Source: Cryptomeria japonica
Lineage: Eukaryota; Streptophyta; Pinopsida; Cupressales; Cupressaceae
Length of the DNA stretch: 64,000 nt
Assembly: GCF_030272615.1 (NCBI RefSeq)
Contig: NC_081415.1
Location: 375,609,392-375,673,391, forward strand
Direction: 5' to 3'
Part shown: piece by piece, positions 1 to 11,689 of the stretch
Numbering within the stretch: the stretch's first letter is position 1
How the letters are laid out: every line of letters starts with the position of its first letter
Position numbers and translations under genes: made by a program
Notes under the pieces: model-generated
Seen by the model: the letters and a program-made list of their open reading frames with translations, nothing else
Told to the model about the DNA's origin: nothing
Databases searched by the model: none

Positions 1-533
1 TATGCACTACGCTAGAAGTCATGGGCATTTGAGCAACCATGGGCATTGAAGTGGGGAGTTGTGTGGATAATAGATTATTGGGTGCATTGTAAATGACTCC
101 CCCCCCCCGAGCCTAGAGATGGCATAAGACTTATTGAATCTTCCTAGAAAGGTATCTATTGTTAAGATGGCCCTTGAGGATTAACATTTACAAGTGTATT
201 AGGTGACGCAATGGTCATGCCTTGCACAACCATATTAGCAAAGATTCTATTTTTGTGTTTTTCAATAATTTCATCAACCATCTGAGCATTTTTGGGGTTT
301 GAAATAAATTGATTGATAAAGTTAACTGGAATGTTAGTCTCATCTGGTTGACTAACCATGGTTTCTTTAGTGACAACTGGATTAAGTGGATCAAAACTAA
401 CAGGGACGCTTCCTAGTCCAGTGCGGTTAATAGCCAAATCAAGATTCAGTTGTAGATCAGATGTCCCTACTCCTAACTGAGAAAATTGTTGTTCCATCGC
501 TTGTCTAGACCGAGATCGAGTGGTGACAGGCAT
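1..533 (-). pseudogene. gag: gag-like 5' part of minus-strand retroelement F (runs off window)
   Basis: A 123-residue open frame starts at 533 with MPVTTRSRSRQ, a start typical of plant Ty3/gypsy Gag, and stays open to 162. Below it lies a run of ten G on the coding strand (99-108). Beyond that run a different frame gives a Met/Pro/Gln-rich stretch to the window edge, so the homopolymer has probably shifted the frame. No capsid core or zinc knuckle is visible because the gene continues outside the window. Upstream on the same strand is a long leader and then an LTR start at 4555, the order expected for an element whose pol would lie left of the window. Assignment to Gag rests on the start and composition only; clade unknown. 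Confidence 0.5.
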
Positions 534-540
534 GAACTAA

Positions 541-3290
541 GCTTAAGCCAACGATTTGAGTTAATTGATTGATTGTTAAAAGGATGGACAAGATGATTGA
601 TTAGGATGATTTGGTCTTAGATTGTAAATGGATAAATCTAATCTGAACAATGTGACTTCAATGCTACTCAAGAGGATGCACTCAAGAAACAAGATGAATT
701 GTGGACTATACCTCTTGCTTGAAGTAACAAGACCACAATGATGTAAAACTAGGCTCTAAACTTGATATAGTCAAAACAACTAATAATAATAGTCGCTAAA
801 ACGAGATGGAGACTTACAATTTAGGTTGTGGATTTTATTTGATTTGATGTGATGAACTTGGAAAAAGTTTGATGATTGGATTAAAGATTTGATTTGACTG
901 AAAGATCAATCCCTAACTCTAGGAAATAAGTATGACAATGATAAGATGGTGATAATGCAAGCTGAATAATGAGAATGATGTCGCAAAATCAGAATGATGA
1001 CTAAGATAATGACTCAAAAGCCAGAATAATCAAGATGATGGGATAAATCAAGACCTTGGTAGATGATAATAACAATGCAAACATATGTGAACCAAGTTTT
1101 AGGTAACTAGAAAACCTGCAAAAACAAAACAATAGACCTGATTTTGGGAAAATTTGGGCAGAATAATGAGAAAATATGTATTCTTGTGACTTCTCAGGGA
1201 AATATTGTTGTTTCAACAGGTGATCTTGTCATTTCAACTAGCGATCTTGGGGTTTAATAGACTGGTAAAACTAAATGCACTATGCAATTTTGTCATTACA
1301 GAAGACTGGTAAAACTGACACAAGTGACAACGATCACGTCATTTTCATAGACAATCTTGCTATTTCTAGATTGGTAAAAGTTATGTTTGAACAAAGAGTT
1401 CCTACCGTTTTCACAGGATTGATAAAGGAACACAGATAGAGGGATCTCGTCATTTTTACAGGAGATCTCGTTGTTTTTGGGTTGGATAAATTGATGAAAA
1501 TAACAATTATTGGATTGTCAAATTTATATTTCTAAGTCTTTTTGGACTTGATTTTTGGCAAAAAAAAATGTAAGTGACACCAATCATATCAAGCACACAA
1601 GTATAACATCATGTACTTCCTAGGCTAGGAAAGGACAATACTTGTTGGATCTCACTTTGGAAATTAATTCATAGCCACACTTATTCATAATGGATATCAT
1701 AAAATTCTAGTGATACTGGCTCCCCTCCATGATAGACATTTCTCAAGCACACCAGAGTTTGAATTCCCAAAGATCCGAAAATCTCAAAGAATTTGATTTT
1801 TCAATAATGAACTGGGAGATTGTGGGGAGCTTCAAAGGTCCAACCTCCTATGCCAACCTATAGAAGGTTTTTTGGCAACTAAAATAGATTTAGTTCGTAG
1901 TGGAGGAACTTTTGAGGTAATTTTGTGGTTATACATGTAGTGGCTAGCTCATTTAAGAGATATCCCAACCTGTAGAACACAGGTTTTTAAGCATCTACCA
2001 CACAAGCACAGGGGATTTTGACTTTTGTCAAGATCACGAAGGTATTTGCTTGTAGATACTAAGGGAAACCATTGGTATAACATAGCGATACCAATTGATC
2101 ATGGCTTTCGCCAAAAACATAAATATTTATATAGTGAACTGAAAGAGTACCGCTTGGGTCATTCCCTCTAACCCAACCTTATCGAATACTTGGTAGAAAA
2201 TCCCTTCTACCTAAAAAGTAAAAATTGAGTGTCATTCACACTTTTCTCTTGCACCTGGGACCATGAGAGCCAAGGGAAAGGATAGTGTGAGTTAACAAAA
2301 GGTCCACTCTACATGCACAAGCATGCCAAACATGAAAGACAATTATTCTTTCCTTTTTAAAAATCAAAGTGTGCAACTAATTATGAAAACATAATATGAA
2401 CTTAAAAAGAATTGAATGAAAAAGTGTTTTCAAAAAAAGGCACTCCTCTTTGACAGTCCTACAACAAACAAGTTAATATTTCAATTATTGGGATCTTCAA
2501 CAAACAAGATGGTTGCACAAATGTTAGTAAAAACACAATCAAACAGCACATACTACCAGGTTAGAAGCAAACTATGAAAAAAATTAATTCAGGAAAATGA
2601 TAGAAAGAAAAAAAAAAAAAAAAACCAGAGCGATCTCGCTATTTCACAAAGAAATCATGCCACTTCTACCCACGATTCTACTATTTTTACTAACAATCCT
2701 ACCACTTTACAAGTAAATAAATATTTCGTAGAAAATATAAAAAACACAAAAAGCCAGATAGGCAATCCTGTTATTTCTAAAAGCTATCTCGACACTTCTA
2801 AACACAATCCCACCATTCCTAGAATCAATCCCACTAGTTTATTGGTAAACAAAGTTTGGTCAAACACAGAAAAGAAACACAAAATTTAGAACCCAGAAAA
2901 TTATACCTACTCGGGTTGACGGGAACACATTCTCGTTGTTTCACCAAGCAATCCCATGGTTTCTGCAAATTGAAATTTCAAAAAAATAAGCCTCCACCAA
3001 AGTGGAAATCCGTAAATTGCCACATTTTTTTCCTACAAGTACTAAAAATCTATCAAAAAGCACATTGAAACAACAAAAAACATGAGATTGGACCTATGAA
3101 GTGGGGTCCCACTGAGTGTGCCACAAATGTATGTAGAAGATTGTGAATGTAAAACTAAAGAGATAGAAAACATGAACTAAACAATCAACAAACACATACT
3201 TGAACGACACTCAAGATTAGGACACTACGAAGAAAGAAAACTAGATAAACAACACAAAAGAAATTAAAGTCCAAACTTCATATTCCTCCT
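541..3290 (-). other. Untranslated leader of element F with degenerate dispersed repeats
   Basis: About 2.7 kb between the gag-like start and the LTR has no credible gene. Stretches 1190-1500 and 2620-2960 are built from variants of a short motif (gcgatctcgctatttcta and relatives) recurring every 30-60 bp with much decay. An A-run sits near 2611-2625. No clear primer-binding site was found: the tRNA-Met type TGGTATCAGAGC is absent on this strand here. Confidence 0.4.
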
Positions 3291-4555
3291 TCGATTTGAT
3301 AGTCCCCTGATTTGATGTGTGCTTTCTATATGGTAGATACTTGATTATGCTCTATGATAGTGAATGTAAGATGAAAACTAAGCTAAGATGGGATGCAAAA
3401 TACTATGTTAAATGGATGTGAATATGCAAAAGGTGAGTAAACATTTCTACATTATGAGGGTATGAAAATGAAAGTGGATGATTTTGGAAGGAAAATGAGG
3501 GGTTTAAATAAGCTTGAATGAGAGATAGAGAGTCATGAGAAGGAGACACATGTCCCTGAGAAGGGCATGTGTCATGGATGAGAATGACATGTGTCATTGG
3601 AAGGAATCAAATGTGTCCTTGAGGACACATGTCTATTTGGGAATGAGACACCCAAATTGGAAGGTTCTATTCCAAAAGAGATTACAAAAGAGTGGCATTC
3701 TCATGTTTTAGGATATTTGTGACATTTTCCTAGATTTTAGGAAATTTGAGATATTTTGGGAATGTGCACACATATGGTGAAAGGTAAGCGATAGGGTTGA
3801 CTAAAAACCCTTGGTTGGATTTGTTGCAAGGTATGTGCCCATGGTCTAATTATGTTGTGCAGCGCAGCGCTCAAGTTTGTGAAATGGCTTAACCACCTCT
3901 TATGGATTCTATAAGTCTAGTGGTTGTATCGGGAATTAACAGGTCGATCTTTTGGTGCAACGACAACTGCACTTCTAATAGGTGGTATTAGAACGTGGTC
4001 ACAAGTTCAAACCCCTCGCTTGCACTGGGGGATTGTTGCAAGGTGTGCGCCCTTGGCCTCCTTGTGTTGTGCAACGAAATGCTTGAGTTTGTGAAATGGC
4101 TTAACTACCTCTTGTGGATTCTATAAGTCTAGTGGTTGTATCAGGCACTAACAAGTTGATCTTTTTGTGCAGCGACAACTGCACTTGTAACAGGATACGC
4201 AAGTTAGGTTAGAGGAAGAGTTAAGTGTGGGGTTAAAGTTAGGAAGCATTGGGGAAATAAAATTAATTCATTTAATTCATTAATCTTATGAGGGAATTTG
4301 AGAGGAAAAGTCAACATGAATTAATAATCAAATTGCAAAATTTGACATATTTAATAGAAGAGTCAAATTCAATTAATTAATTGATTTTAATTTACCAATT
4401 AATTAAATATCAAAGAAGACTATAGCATAATTAGCAAGATTAATTAGTTAGAAGGAAAGATTTGCAATTAATTAAATAATGTGTAATGACTTAATTAAAG
4501 GCACTCGAGATAACTAAATTCAATTAATTAAATTAATCAAATTTAGGTGTCTACA
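3290..4555 (-). repeat. LTR of element F (minus strand; inner end not fixed)
   Basis: On the minus strand the block opens with TGTAGACACCTAAATTTG at 4555, almost the same terminus as two other LTRs in the window (46412 plus, 63832 minus). It is followed by ATTAATTAA-rich sequence and a TATA-like TATTTAA at 3504-3510. Spacing from terminus to TATA is about 1 kb, but 374 bp of that is a tandem duplication (3821-4194), leaving a spacing like that of the D LTR. The 3' end of the LTR is not recognisable and 3290 is a guess. It could be the 5' LTR of F or the 3' LTR of the element that owns gene X. Confidence 0.5.
3821..4194. repeat. 212-bp unit, tandemly duplicated (second copy shorter), tRNA-like motifs
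   Basis: Two copies start at 3821 and 4033 with ttgttgcaagg and run in parallel (ttgtgaaatggcttaa, gattctataagtctagtggttgtatc, gcaacgacaactgcac). The first copy carries agtctagtggtt, like a pol III A box, and agttcaaacccc, like a B box, about 95 bp apart, which is wider than in a standard tRNA-derived SINE. The second copy stops before the B-box part. It lies inside the F LTR. SINE origin is possible but unproven. Confidence 0.45.
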
Positions 4556-4812
4556 AGGGCCAATGAAATAATATGTTCCATGTCCTGATATTATTTTCCT
4601 TGTTTACCTTTGTTGTTTTCATTTTGTATGACATGAATTCCCTAAAGTGTATGTCTCCTATTGTCAGCAGTGGATTCCATTGTGGATTATAAGGAACATA
4701 ATTATGTAGATAGAATTCACAGAGAAAATTTTTGCATTGAGGAGTGGTTGTTTGGTAAGAAAGCATAAAGTCTTTAGGGCTAATAAGAGATGAATTTAGC
4801 CTATAGAGTTCT
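4556..4812 (-). pseudogene. 3' part of gene X (unidentified retroelement-associated ORF)
   Basis: On the minus strand an open frame from the A1 LTR boundary runs about 85 codons to a TAG at 4551-4553, which overlaps the F LTR terminus. The predicted peptide is not low-complexity (for example YNPQWNPLLTIGDIHFREF). Its first residues, EL-RL, resemble the last residues read on the minus strand just before A2 (near 12750), and the DNA at the two edges matches over 18 bp with one difference. I therefore read it as the downstream part of the ORF at 12750-14470, separated by the A1/A2 insertion. Function unknown. Confidence 0.4.
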
Positions 4813-5576
4813 TGATGCAGGAGCATTCCTGGTTCATGGAAATCTTGCATCAACCAAAAATATTTCCTTTCTGTTTTGAATTTCATTCAGCATTTTCTGG
4901 CATTCGCTCATCGGATCTCGAGGAGTTGGATTTTGCTTGAGGACTTGATCATCTACCTTATTCCCAAACTGTGGAGCATTTGAATAATTTTCTGGCAAGT
5001 TATCGCTACTGATATCCGAGATAGTTTTCTGGTACCGGTTTACTGGTTGTAACCTTCCAAGATCTACCAAATCCCTTTCATAGCTTGTGGAGCCCTCAGC
5101 ATTGATTCTGATGTTCCTTGGTGTGTGGCCGACCTTTCCCTGTGATCTACTTTATCCTTTGGATTTTTTGGAGGAATTTCTTTGGCAGAGGCCAACCTTG
5201 TTGTTTTTACACATTAGGTCTATTTATTCGGCATTTGATCCCTTTTGGGTCGATCGGATCCCTTTGGATTGTATAAATCATTGTAATTGAGCATTAGAAT
5301 GTAGGTAAGTAAAGACAAGTTAAGATATAGAACATAGAAGATAGATCTGAAGCTTTGAGGTCTCAGTTGTGACCTGTTCTATGATTAAGCATGTTTTAGC
5401 AGGCCAATGAACCAATTTTTGTAACCCGGTCGCTACCAGCTCATTATAAATAGTTTTCATGATATAGTTCATCATTTATGCATTGCCTCCATCACATCCT
5501 TGTGTTTCCGTTGTGTTTAGTCTTGCTGACCAGACTCGATAGATCTCTTTGAGGTCTCTCCTAACTAGTGACTGCA
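4813..5576 (+). repeat. 5' LTR of chromovirus copy A1
   Basis: The block starts TGATGCAGGAGCAT and ends ACTGCA a few bases before a tRNA-Met-like primer site. Most of it recurs inverted at 7438-8118, which fixes the start. Length is 764 bp. Antisense to it (5070-4834) is a short open frame partly conserved in the inverted copy; see findings. Confidence 0.75.
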
Positions 5577-5581
5577 CCTAG

Positions 5582-5593
5582 TGGTATAAGAGA
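5582..5593 (+). other. Primer-binding site of A1
   Basis: TGGTATAAGAGA sits directly after the LTR and differs from the initiator tRNA-Met primer site TGGTATCAGAGC at two of twelve positions. The position confirms the LTR end and the plus orientation. Confidence 0.65.
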
Positions 5594-5688
5594 AAGCTTT
5601 CATTCCAAAGATTACGTTGTCTTGAGAGATTTTGTTGTAGGATAGCAGACTCAAATCTGACCTATAGCTACATAGGACAAGCGTGAAG

Positions 5689-6470
5689 ATGGCGCGAAGA
5701 GGAAATAGGAATAGTGGAGCGTGTGGAAATGCAGACCCTGTTGTGATAGAAATGTTGTGAGGAATCGTGGCCCAGTTGGAAGTTGTTGAGACAGCCCAGA
5801 GAAGAGGTTGACATATTGAAGATGTAAGTGAAGATGAAGGAGAAGAAGCCCCAGCAGAACATGATGGAAAGTTAGATTCGGATGAATTGATGGATTAGAT
5901 CTCGGAGATGGAGAAATATTTTGATTTTAAAAACACCGCAAAAGAAAGGAAGGTGAAATATGTCTGTACTCGGTTGAAGGGTCATGCATCTCTTTGGTGG
6001 GAGCATTTGCAGGTTGATGGATAGAGAAGAGGTAAAGAGAAGATCAAGACATGGGATCGGATGGTTGCTAAGTTGAAATCAAAATTTATGCCAGTTGATT
6101 ATCAAGTGAACCTGTTTTGGAAGTTGCAAAATTTGATACTGAAGGAATCTAGTGTGAAGGAGTACACCGAAGCATTTTACAAGTTGCATATCAGATTCCA
6201 ACTTGTTGATGATGAAGTTGAACAAGCTGCAAGATATTTGAATGGATTGCGGATGTCTATACAAGATGAACAAAGTTTTGTCAAATTGCAGATTGTTGAA
6301 GAAGCTTACCAGTATGCCCCGAAAGCATAAGAGAAGTTGAACTAAAGACATGAATAGAGGTAGAGAGGCAAAGGTGGAAGGTGTTCCGGAGGAAGATTTC
6401 AAGGAGGAAGAGGATATATTGAAGGTAGAGGAACCTGTACGGATCATAACAAGGACAAGGAAGTGAGCAA
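5689..6470 (+). pseudogene. gag: gag of chromovirus A1, broken
   Basis: Begins MARRGNRNSG at 5689, the same start as the A2 copy (minus strand, 12628). The capsid-type retrotransposon Gag domain is visible from about 5880, clearest at 6061-6330 (KLKSKFMPVDYQVNLFWKLQ, VKEYTEAFYKL). In-frame stops occur early (TGA at 5758-5760, probably from CGA; TAG near 5896) and again near 6328 and 6345. The zinc-knuckle and linker part runs into the deletion described for the A1 pol. A non-functional relic of an assembly protein that would form the particle shell. Confidence 0.75.
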
Positions 6471-6524
6471 AGAAGGTAATTCATATCGAAAAGGATAGAA
6501 ATTTCTATAGAAGGAGAAAACCAG

Positions 6525-7437
6525 ATGGCTACCGGAATGAGATTTTTTAAAAAGATGACAGAAGACAAGACAAGAGAGTATTTTGCCTTAATTTCTAAGA
6601 AGACTGAGAATCCGGAGCATGAAGAGGAACAACCGGAAGAGATAAAATATTTGCTAACAAAAAATGATGACATCATTTCAAATAATGTACCTAATGGATT
6701 GCCACTTGTGAGAAGTATCAGTCATTTAATGGACTTGGTTCCCAGAGATAGTTTGCCTAAAAAAATTGCACACTGGATGGCACTGACAGAGAATTTAGAA
6801 CTAAATAGACAAGTGCAGGAGTTGTTGAAGAAAGGTTTGATTGGGGAAAGTATGAGCCCTTGTGCAGTGCCAGTAGTATTAGCACCTAAGAAGAATGGAG
6901 ACTATAGAATTTGTACTGAATCTAGAGAAATAAACAAGATCACAGTGAAATACCGGTTTCCTTTGCCTAGGATGGATGATATAACGGATTGTTTGAGTGG
7001 AGCCAAATACTTTACAAAGATAGACTTGAAGATTGGATATCATCATATCAGGATTAGAGAAGGAGATGAGTGGAAGACAACATTCAAGACAAATAAAGGA
7101 ATGTATGAGTGGTTGGTGATGCCTTTTGGGTTAACTAATGCACAAAGTACTTTCATGAGGTTGATGAATGAGGTATTGAAGAAATTCTTGGGTAAGTTTG
7201 TTATTGTATATTTGGATGACATTGTGATTTTCAGTGAGACAAAATAGGAGTATTTGTTGCATTTGAGACAAGTTTTGCAGAAGTTGAGAGAAGAAAAGTT
7301 GTTGATAAATCTTAAGAAGTGTACTTTCATGAAGGATGAGTTAGTCTATTTGGGATTTGTGATATCTGAGGATCGTTTAAAGATGGACACTGAGAAATGG
7401 AAAGCAATTGTTGAATGGCCTACACCACAAACCATAT
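6525..7437 (+). pseudogene. pol: pol fragment of A1: RT, protease deleted, truncated
   Basis: An open frame of 240 codons (6525-7247) and its continuation after one in-frame TAG (7245-7247) give a Ty3/gypsy reverse transcriptase. Visible are the N-terminal ELNRQVQELLKKGLI-ES-SPCAVP, FTKIDLK-GYH, VMPFGLTNA and the catalytic YLDD at 7209-7220, then the thumb start (ECTFMK-like KKCTFMKDELVYLGF). Compared with A2, about 640 bp containing the whole protease are missing at about 6577-6584. RT breaks off after EWPTPQT at about 7437, where inverted A2 LTR sequence begins, so RNase H and integrase are absent. Related to plant chromoviruses by the A2 chromodomain. Cannot be functional. Confidence 0.85.
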
Positions 7438-8118
7438 GATAGAGGCAATGCAAAACTGATGAATTATATCATAAAAATTGTTTACAATCAACCGGTAGCA
7501 ACCGGGTTACAGAAATCGGCTCACTGGCCTGCCAAGACATGCTTAATCACAGAACAGGTCACAACCAGGACCTCAAATCTTCATATCTATCTTCTATGTT
7601 CTATATCTTAACTTGTCTCTACTTATCTACCTTATAATGCTCAATTTATAATGATTTTTACAATCCAAAGGGATCCGATCGGCCCAAAAGGGATCAAATG
7701 TCGAAGAACAAGACCTAACATGTAAAAACAAGGTTGGCCTCTGCCAAAGAAATTCCTCCATAAAATCAAAAGGATGAAGTTTAGATCATAAGGAAAGGTC
7801 AACCACATGCCAAGGAACATCAGAATCAATGCTCAGGGCTCTGCAAGCTATGGAAGGGATCTAGTAGATCCCTGTAGGTTACAACTAGGTAACCGGTACT
7901 AGAAAACTGTGTCAAAAATCGGTAGCGATAACATGTCAGAAAATGATCCAAATGCTCCATGGTTTGGGAATAAGGTAGATGATCAAGTCCTCAAGAAAAA
8001 TCCAACTCCTCGAGATCTGGTGAGCCAATGCCAGAAAATGCATAATGAAACGCAAAACAGAAAGGAAATATTTTTGGTTGATGCAAGATTGCCATGAACT
8101 AGGGATGCTCCTGCATCA
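7438..8118 (-). repeat. 3' LTR of chromovirus copy A2, truncated at its 3' end
   Basis: Read on the minus strand it opens TGATGCAGGAGCAT at 8118 and follows the A1 LTR for about 680 bp, then stops at about 7438 where A1 pol begins, lacking roughly the last 85 bp. A polypurine tract precedes it. Its plus strand carries a 62-codon frame (7909-8097) matching the antisense frame of the A1 LTR. Confidence 0.75.
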
Positions 8119-8146
8119 GACATCTGGGGTCTCTCACTTTTTTGGG
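8119..8146 (-). other. Polypurine tract of A2
   Basis: Immediately before the LTR the minus strand reads AAAAAAGTGAGAGACCCC then AGATGTC. This purine-rich run is in the place expected for the plus-strand primer of a minus-oriented element. Confidence 0.5.
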
Positions 8147-8162
8147 GTCAGAGGAAAACCAA

Positions 8163-9480
8163 GGTGATCTACCTCTTTCTGAGAAATCTAAGATGAATCT
8201 TCAACTAGTATGTTCTTCCACTTCACAAGATACTCCTTATACTAACTACACCGGGTACTATGCCCAATCGTACTATCCAAAATGTCTTCAATCTGATCTG
8301 GTTCCTTCTAGGGCAACTGTTTCTCCAAGTCTACAATATTATCCTCACTGAATTCTTGTTCATGATACTAATGAAGATCTACAATGTTAAATACAGGTGA
8401 AATATTCAGACTATCCGGTAACTCCACTTCATATGCATTTCCAGAACTGAACTTTCTCAAAATATTGCAAGGTCCAAACTTCCTCATCTGCAACTTACAT
8501 TATAAGCTCCAACCAGGAATCTTTCTTTTCTCGGATACACCATCACTTCATCGCCAACTTCAAATTTATTATGTCTCCTCTTATCATTTGATTTCTCAAT
8601 ATACATGTTGTTCATGTCCTCCAAATGTTGCTTAACTTGAATATGTAAGCCCTTCATGTGATCTGCATATTCTTCTGCTTCTACACTTCTTCAGTCTTCA
8701 CTACTAATAACTCTTAATTTTGATAACCTCTAGGGTATGCTCCGATAACAATTTCAAAAGGTGTCCTTTCAGTACTCCGATTTACTGAATTATTGTAGAA
8801 AAACTCTGCTTGTGCAAGAATCAAATCCCAACTTCCGGTTTTCTCTCCAAGTAAGCATCTTAACAAATTTCCCAAGCTTCAGTTAACTATATCTATATGT
8901 CTGTCAATCTGGGGGTGAAAAGTAGAACTGAACTTAAAATCTATCTTCATCTTCTTCCAAAGTGTTCTCCAAAAATAACAAACAAACTTAGTGTCTCTAT
9001 TTGAAACTATGCTCTTAGGTAATCCATGCAATCTCACCACTTCCTTGAAAAATAGGTATGCTATATGTACTGCATCTAATGTCTTCTTAAAAGGTATATG
9101 AAATGAGCCATCTTCAAGAATCTATCCACTACCACAAATATAGAATCATTCCCTCTATGTGTTTTAGGCACTCCTAGTATGAAATCCATGCTTATATCTT
9201 CCCAAGGTCTCTCTGGTACTGTCAAAGGTTTATACAATCCCACATTCTGACTACTACCCTTTGCAACTTGACAAACTCTACAACCTTGCACAAATTTCCT
9301 AGCATCATTATTAATCTAGGGCCAAAACTAGTGCTCACTCACCATCGCTACTATTTTATCAACACCAAAGTGTCTCGCTAATCCTCCACTATGTTTCTCC
9401 TTTATCAAATTCTCCCTCATAGAACTCTTAGGTATGCACAACTAAACTCCTCTGAATAACATCCCATCCTGAATGAATTA
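8163..9480 (-). pseudogene. pol: A2 integrase with C-terminal chromodomain, broken
   Basis: Minus-strand frames show the integrase zinc-binding region ([11 protein letters not shown], 9291 downward), the catalytic-core start ([29 protein letters not shown]), the C-terminal barrel (FGPCNILRKF, YEVELP near 8480-8400) and then a chromodomain at about 8320-8170: IEDILDS, YKEYLVKWKN, VEDSS. The chromodomain is the hallmark of chromoviruses and is thought to steer integration to particular chromatin. Several in-frame stops lie in this last part (three in about 60 codons). It directly precedes the polypurine tract, the normal 3' end of pol. Inactive. Confidence 0.8.
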
Positions 9481-10170
9481 ATCCAACCACTTGCTTCTAT
9501 CTACTGTAACCAGTTCTCTACATTCTCTCCAAGGTTCTGCGAAATCCATGTCATCATCATACAAGGTCTTCAACTCCTCAAATCCTAATACTGTCACTCT
9601 CATCCCTATCAGCAAATTCCTTCTCCTACTCAATGCATCAACAACTTTGTTAGATTTTCCACTTCTATGCTTCAACACAAAGGTGTAACTTTGTAAAAAT
9701 TCTACTAATCTCATACGTCTCTAATTCAACTTACTCTGACTGTTCAAATACTGCAAAGCTTGATGATCTGTATACAACACAAACTCCTTAGGCAATAGGT
9801 AATGTCTCCACTTCTTCAAGCCTTGAACTATGGCATAAAATTATTGATCATACATTGAATATCTCCTCCGAGCATCATTCAATTTCTCACTGAAATAAGC
9901 TATTGATCTCCCTTCCTGACTCAAGACTGCTCCTATTGTTGTTCCACTTCCATCACAATCCACTTGAAATACTTTATTGAAATTCGATAAAAGCTAACAC
10001 AGGCTACTTAGTCAATTTTCGCTACAACAGTTCAAAACTTTTGTTTGCTCTGGTGGTCCATTTGAACTCCTTTCTATCTCCCCTCATTGTCTTATTCATA
10101 GGGTTACAAACCGAACTGAAATTTCTAATGAACTTTTGGTAGAAACTATCCAATCCATGAAGTGATCTTA
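9478..10170 (-). pseudogene. pol: A2 RNase H, broken
   Basis: The C-terminal part is an open frame (9714-9478) reading RLVEFLQSYTFVLKHRSGKS, then VVDALSRR, the standard end of Ty3/gypsy RNase H. Upstream minus-strand sequence to about 10170 gives the preceding RNase H and RT connection in shifting frames, starting after WPTPES near 10190. The domain removes template RNA during reverse transcription. Stops and frameshifts make it non-functional. Confidence 0.7.
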
Positions 10171-10960
10171 CCTCTCAAATGCTTTCCGGTGTAGGCCATT
10201 CAATAATTGCTTTTACTTTCTCAGGATGCATCTTAAAAGCATCCTCAGATATCACAACTCCCAAATAGACTAACTCATCCTTCATCAAAGTACACTTTAG
10301 ATTTATCAACAACTTTTGTTCTCTCAACCTCTACAAAACTTGTCTCAAATGCAACAAATGCTCCTCTTATGTCTTACTAAAAATCAAAATATCATCCAAA
10401 TATACAATAACACACTTACCCAAGAATTTCTTCAATACCTCATTCATCAACCTCATGAAAGTACTTGATGCATTAGTTGACCCAAAAGGCATCACCAACC
10501 ACTCATATAGTCCTTCATTTGTCTTGAATGTTGTCTTCCACTCATCTCCTTTTTTGATCCTGATCTGATGATATCCACTCTTCAAGTCTATCTTTGTAAA
10601 GTATTTGGCTCCACTCAAACAGTCCATTATGTCATCCATCCTAGCAAAAGGAAACTGATATTTCACTGTGATCTTGTTTATTGCTCTGGAATCGGTACAC
10701 ATTCTCCATTCTTCTTAGGTGTTAATATTGTTGGTACTGCACAAGGACTCAAACTTTCTCTAATCAAACCTTTCTTCAATAGCTCCTGCACTTGTCTATT
10801 CAACTCTTCATTCTTTGTCGGTGTCATCCAGTGTGCATCTTTGTTAGGCAAACTAACTCTGGGAACCAAGTCCATGCAATGACTGATACTTCTCATAGGT
10901 GGTAATCCATTAGGCACATTAGCTAAAATGATGTCTTCATATTCTGTCAGCAAATCTTTT
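10170..10960 (-). pseudogene. pol: A2 reverse transcriptase, frameshifted
   Basis: Two minus-strand frames overlap around 10680-10702. The upstream one ends with NEELNRQVQELLKKGLIRES and TPKKNGE. The downstream one starts [14 protein letters not shown] and holds [25 protein letters not shown] and YLDD (10391-10402). Against A1, seven bases are missing at the join, which explains the frameshift. Catalytic aspartates are intact. Order and motifs match A1, so both are one family. Confidence 0.85.
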
Positions 10961-11670
10961 ATCTCTTCTGGTTGTTCTTCTTCTTGCTTCGGGTTCTCTC
11001 TCTTCTTAGGAACTAAGGCAAAACACACATTCTCGTGTCTCATTCCATCCACCAAACAGATTCTATCATTCGTACAGACTTCACTCTTCAAAGGATCCTC
11101 CAAGGGCAACAAGGTTTGCTTCATCCCATTGGCCATAATAGTGTATGTATTCTTCATCCCATCATGTATTGCATGTCTATCAAATTGCCAAGGTCTACCC
11201 AACAAAAGGTTACAAATATCCATAGGCATAATATCACACAAGATTTCATCATGATAATTACCAACTTTCAATTTCACCAAACATTGCTCACTTACTAACA
11301 ACTTATAATCATCATTAATCCATGCTATCTGATAATGCTTAGGGTGTTTCAATCTTTCCAAATTCAACTTATTCATCATCTCTTCTGGAACAAGATTATC
11401 TGAACTACCACTATCAATGACAACTTTATAGCACTTACCGGATAGCTTACATCTAGTCTTGAACAAATTCTTCCTCTGCAAGGGCTCTTCATCTCCTCCG
11501 ATATGACACAAAACTCTCCTCATCATCAACAGTTCTCCATCTTCCGATTTATTAGTTGATCCAGTGGGGTTTTCTTCCACCACTATTGTTCTTTCGGTAT
11601 TCTCTGTCTTCCTACACTCAAAAGCACAACGTCCTTCTCCTCCATACTTATAGAAATTTCCTCTAAACAC
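10960..11670 (-). pseudogene. pol: A2 protease region
   Basis: Part of a 330-codon frame (11670-10678). The aspartic protease motif VIDSGSSDNLV lies near 11400 and the family motif LLLGRPWQFDR near 11190. The N-terminal GGEGRCAFECRK is a decayed zinc knuckle whose first cysteines have changed. This is exactly the segment missing in A1. The protease would cut Gag-Pol. The open frame continues into RT until the seven-base deletion. Confidence 0.8.
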
Positions 11671-11689
11671 TCTCTTGTCTTGTCTTTTG

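Noticed and set aside
1700-1725. Possible primer-binding site for F (agccagtatcac on minus strand)
   Set aside because: Does not match the 3' end of a plant tRNA that I can name and lies far from the LTR terminus.
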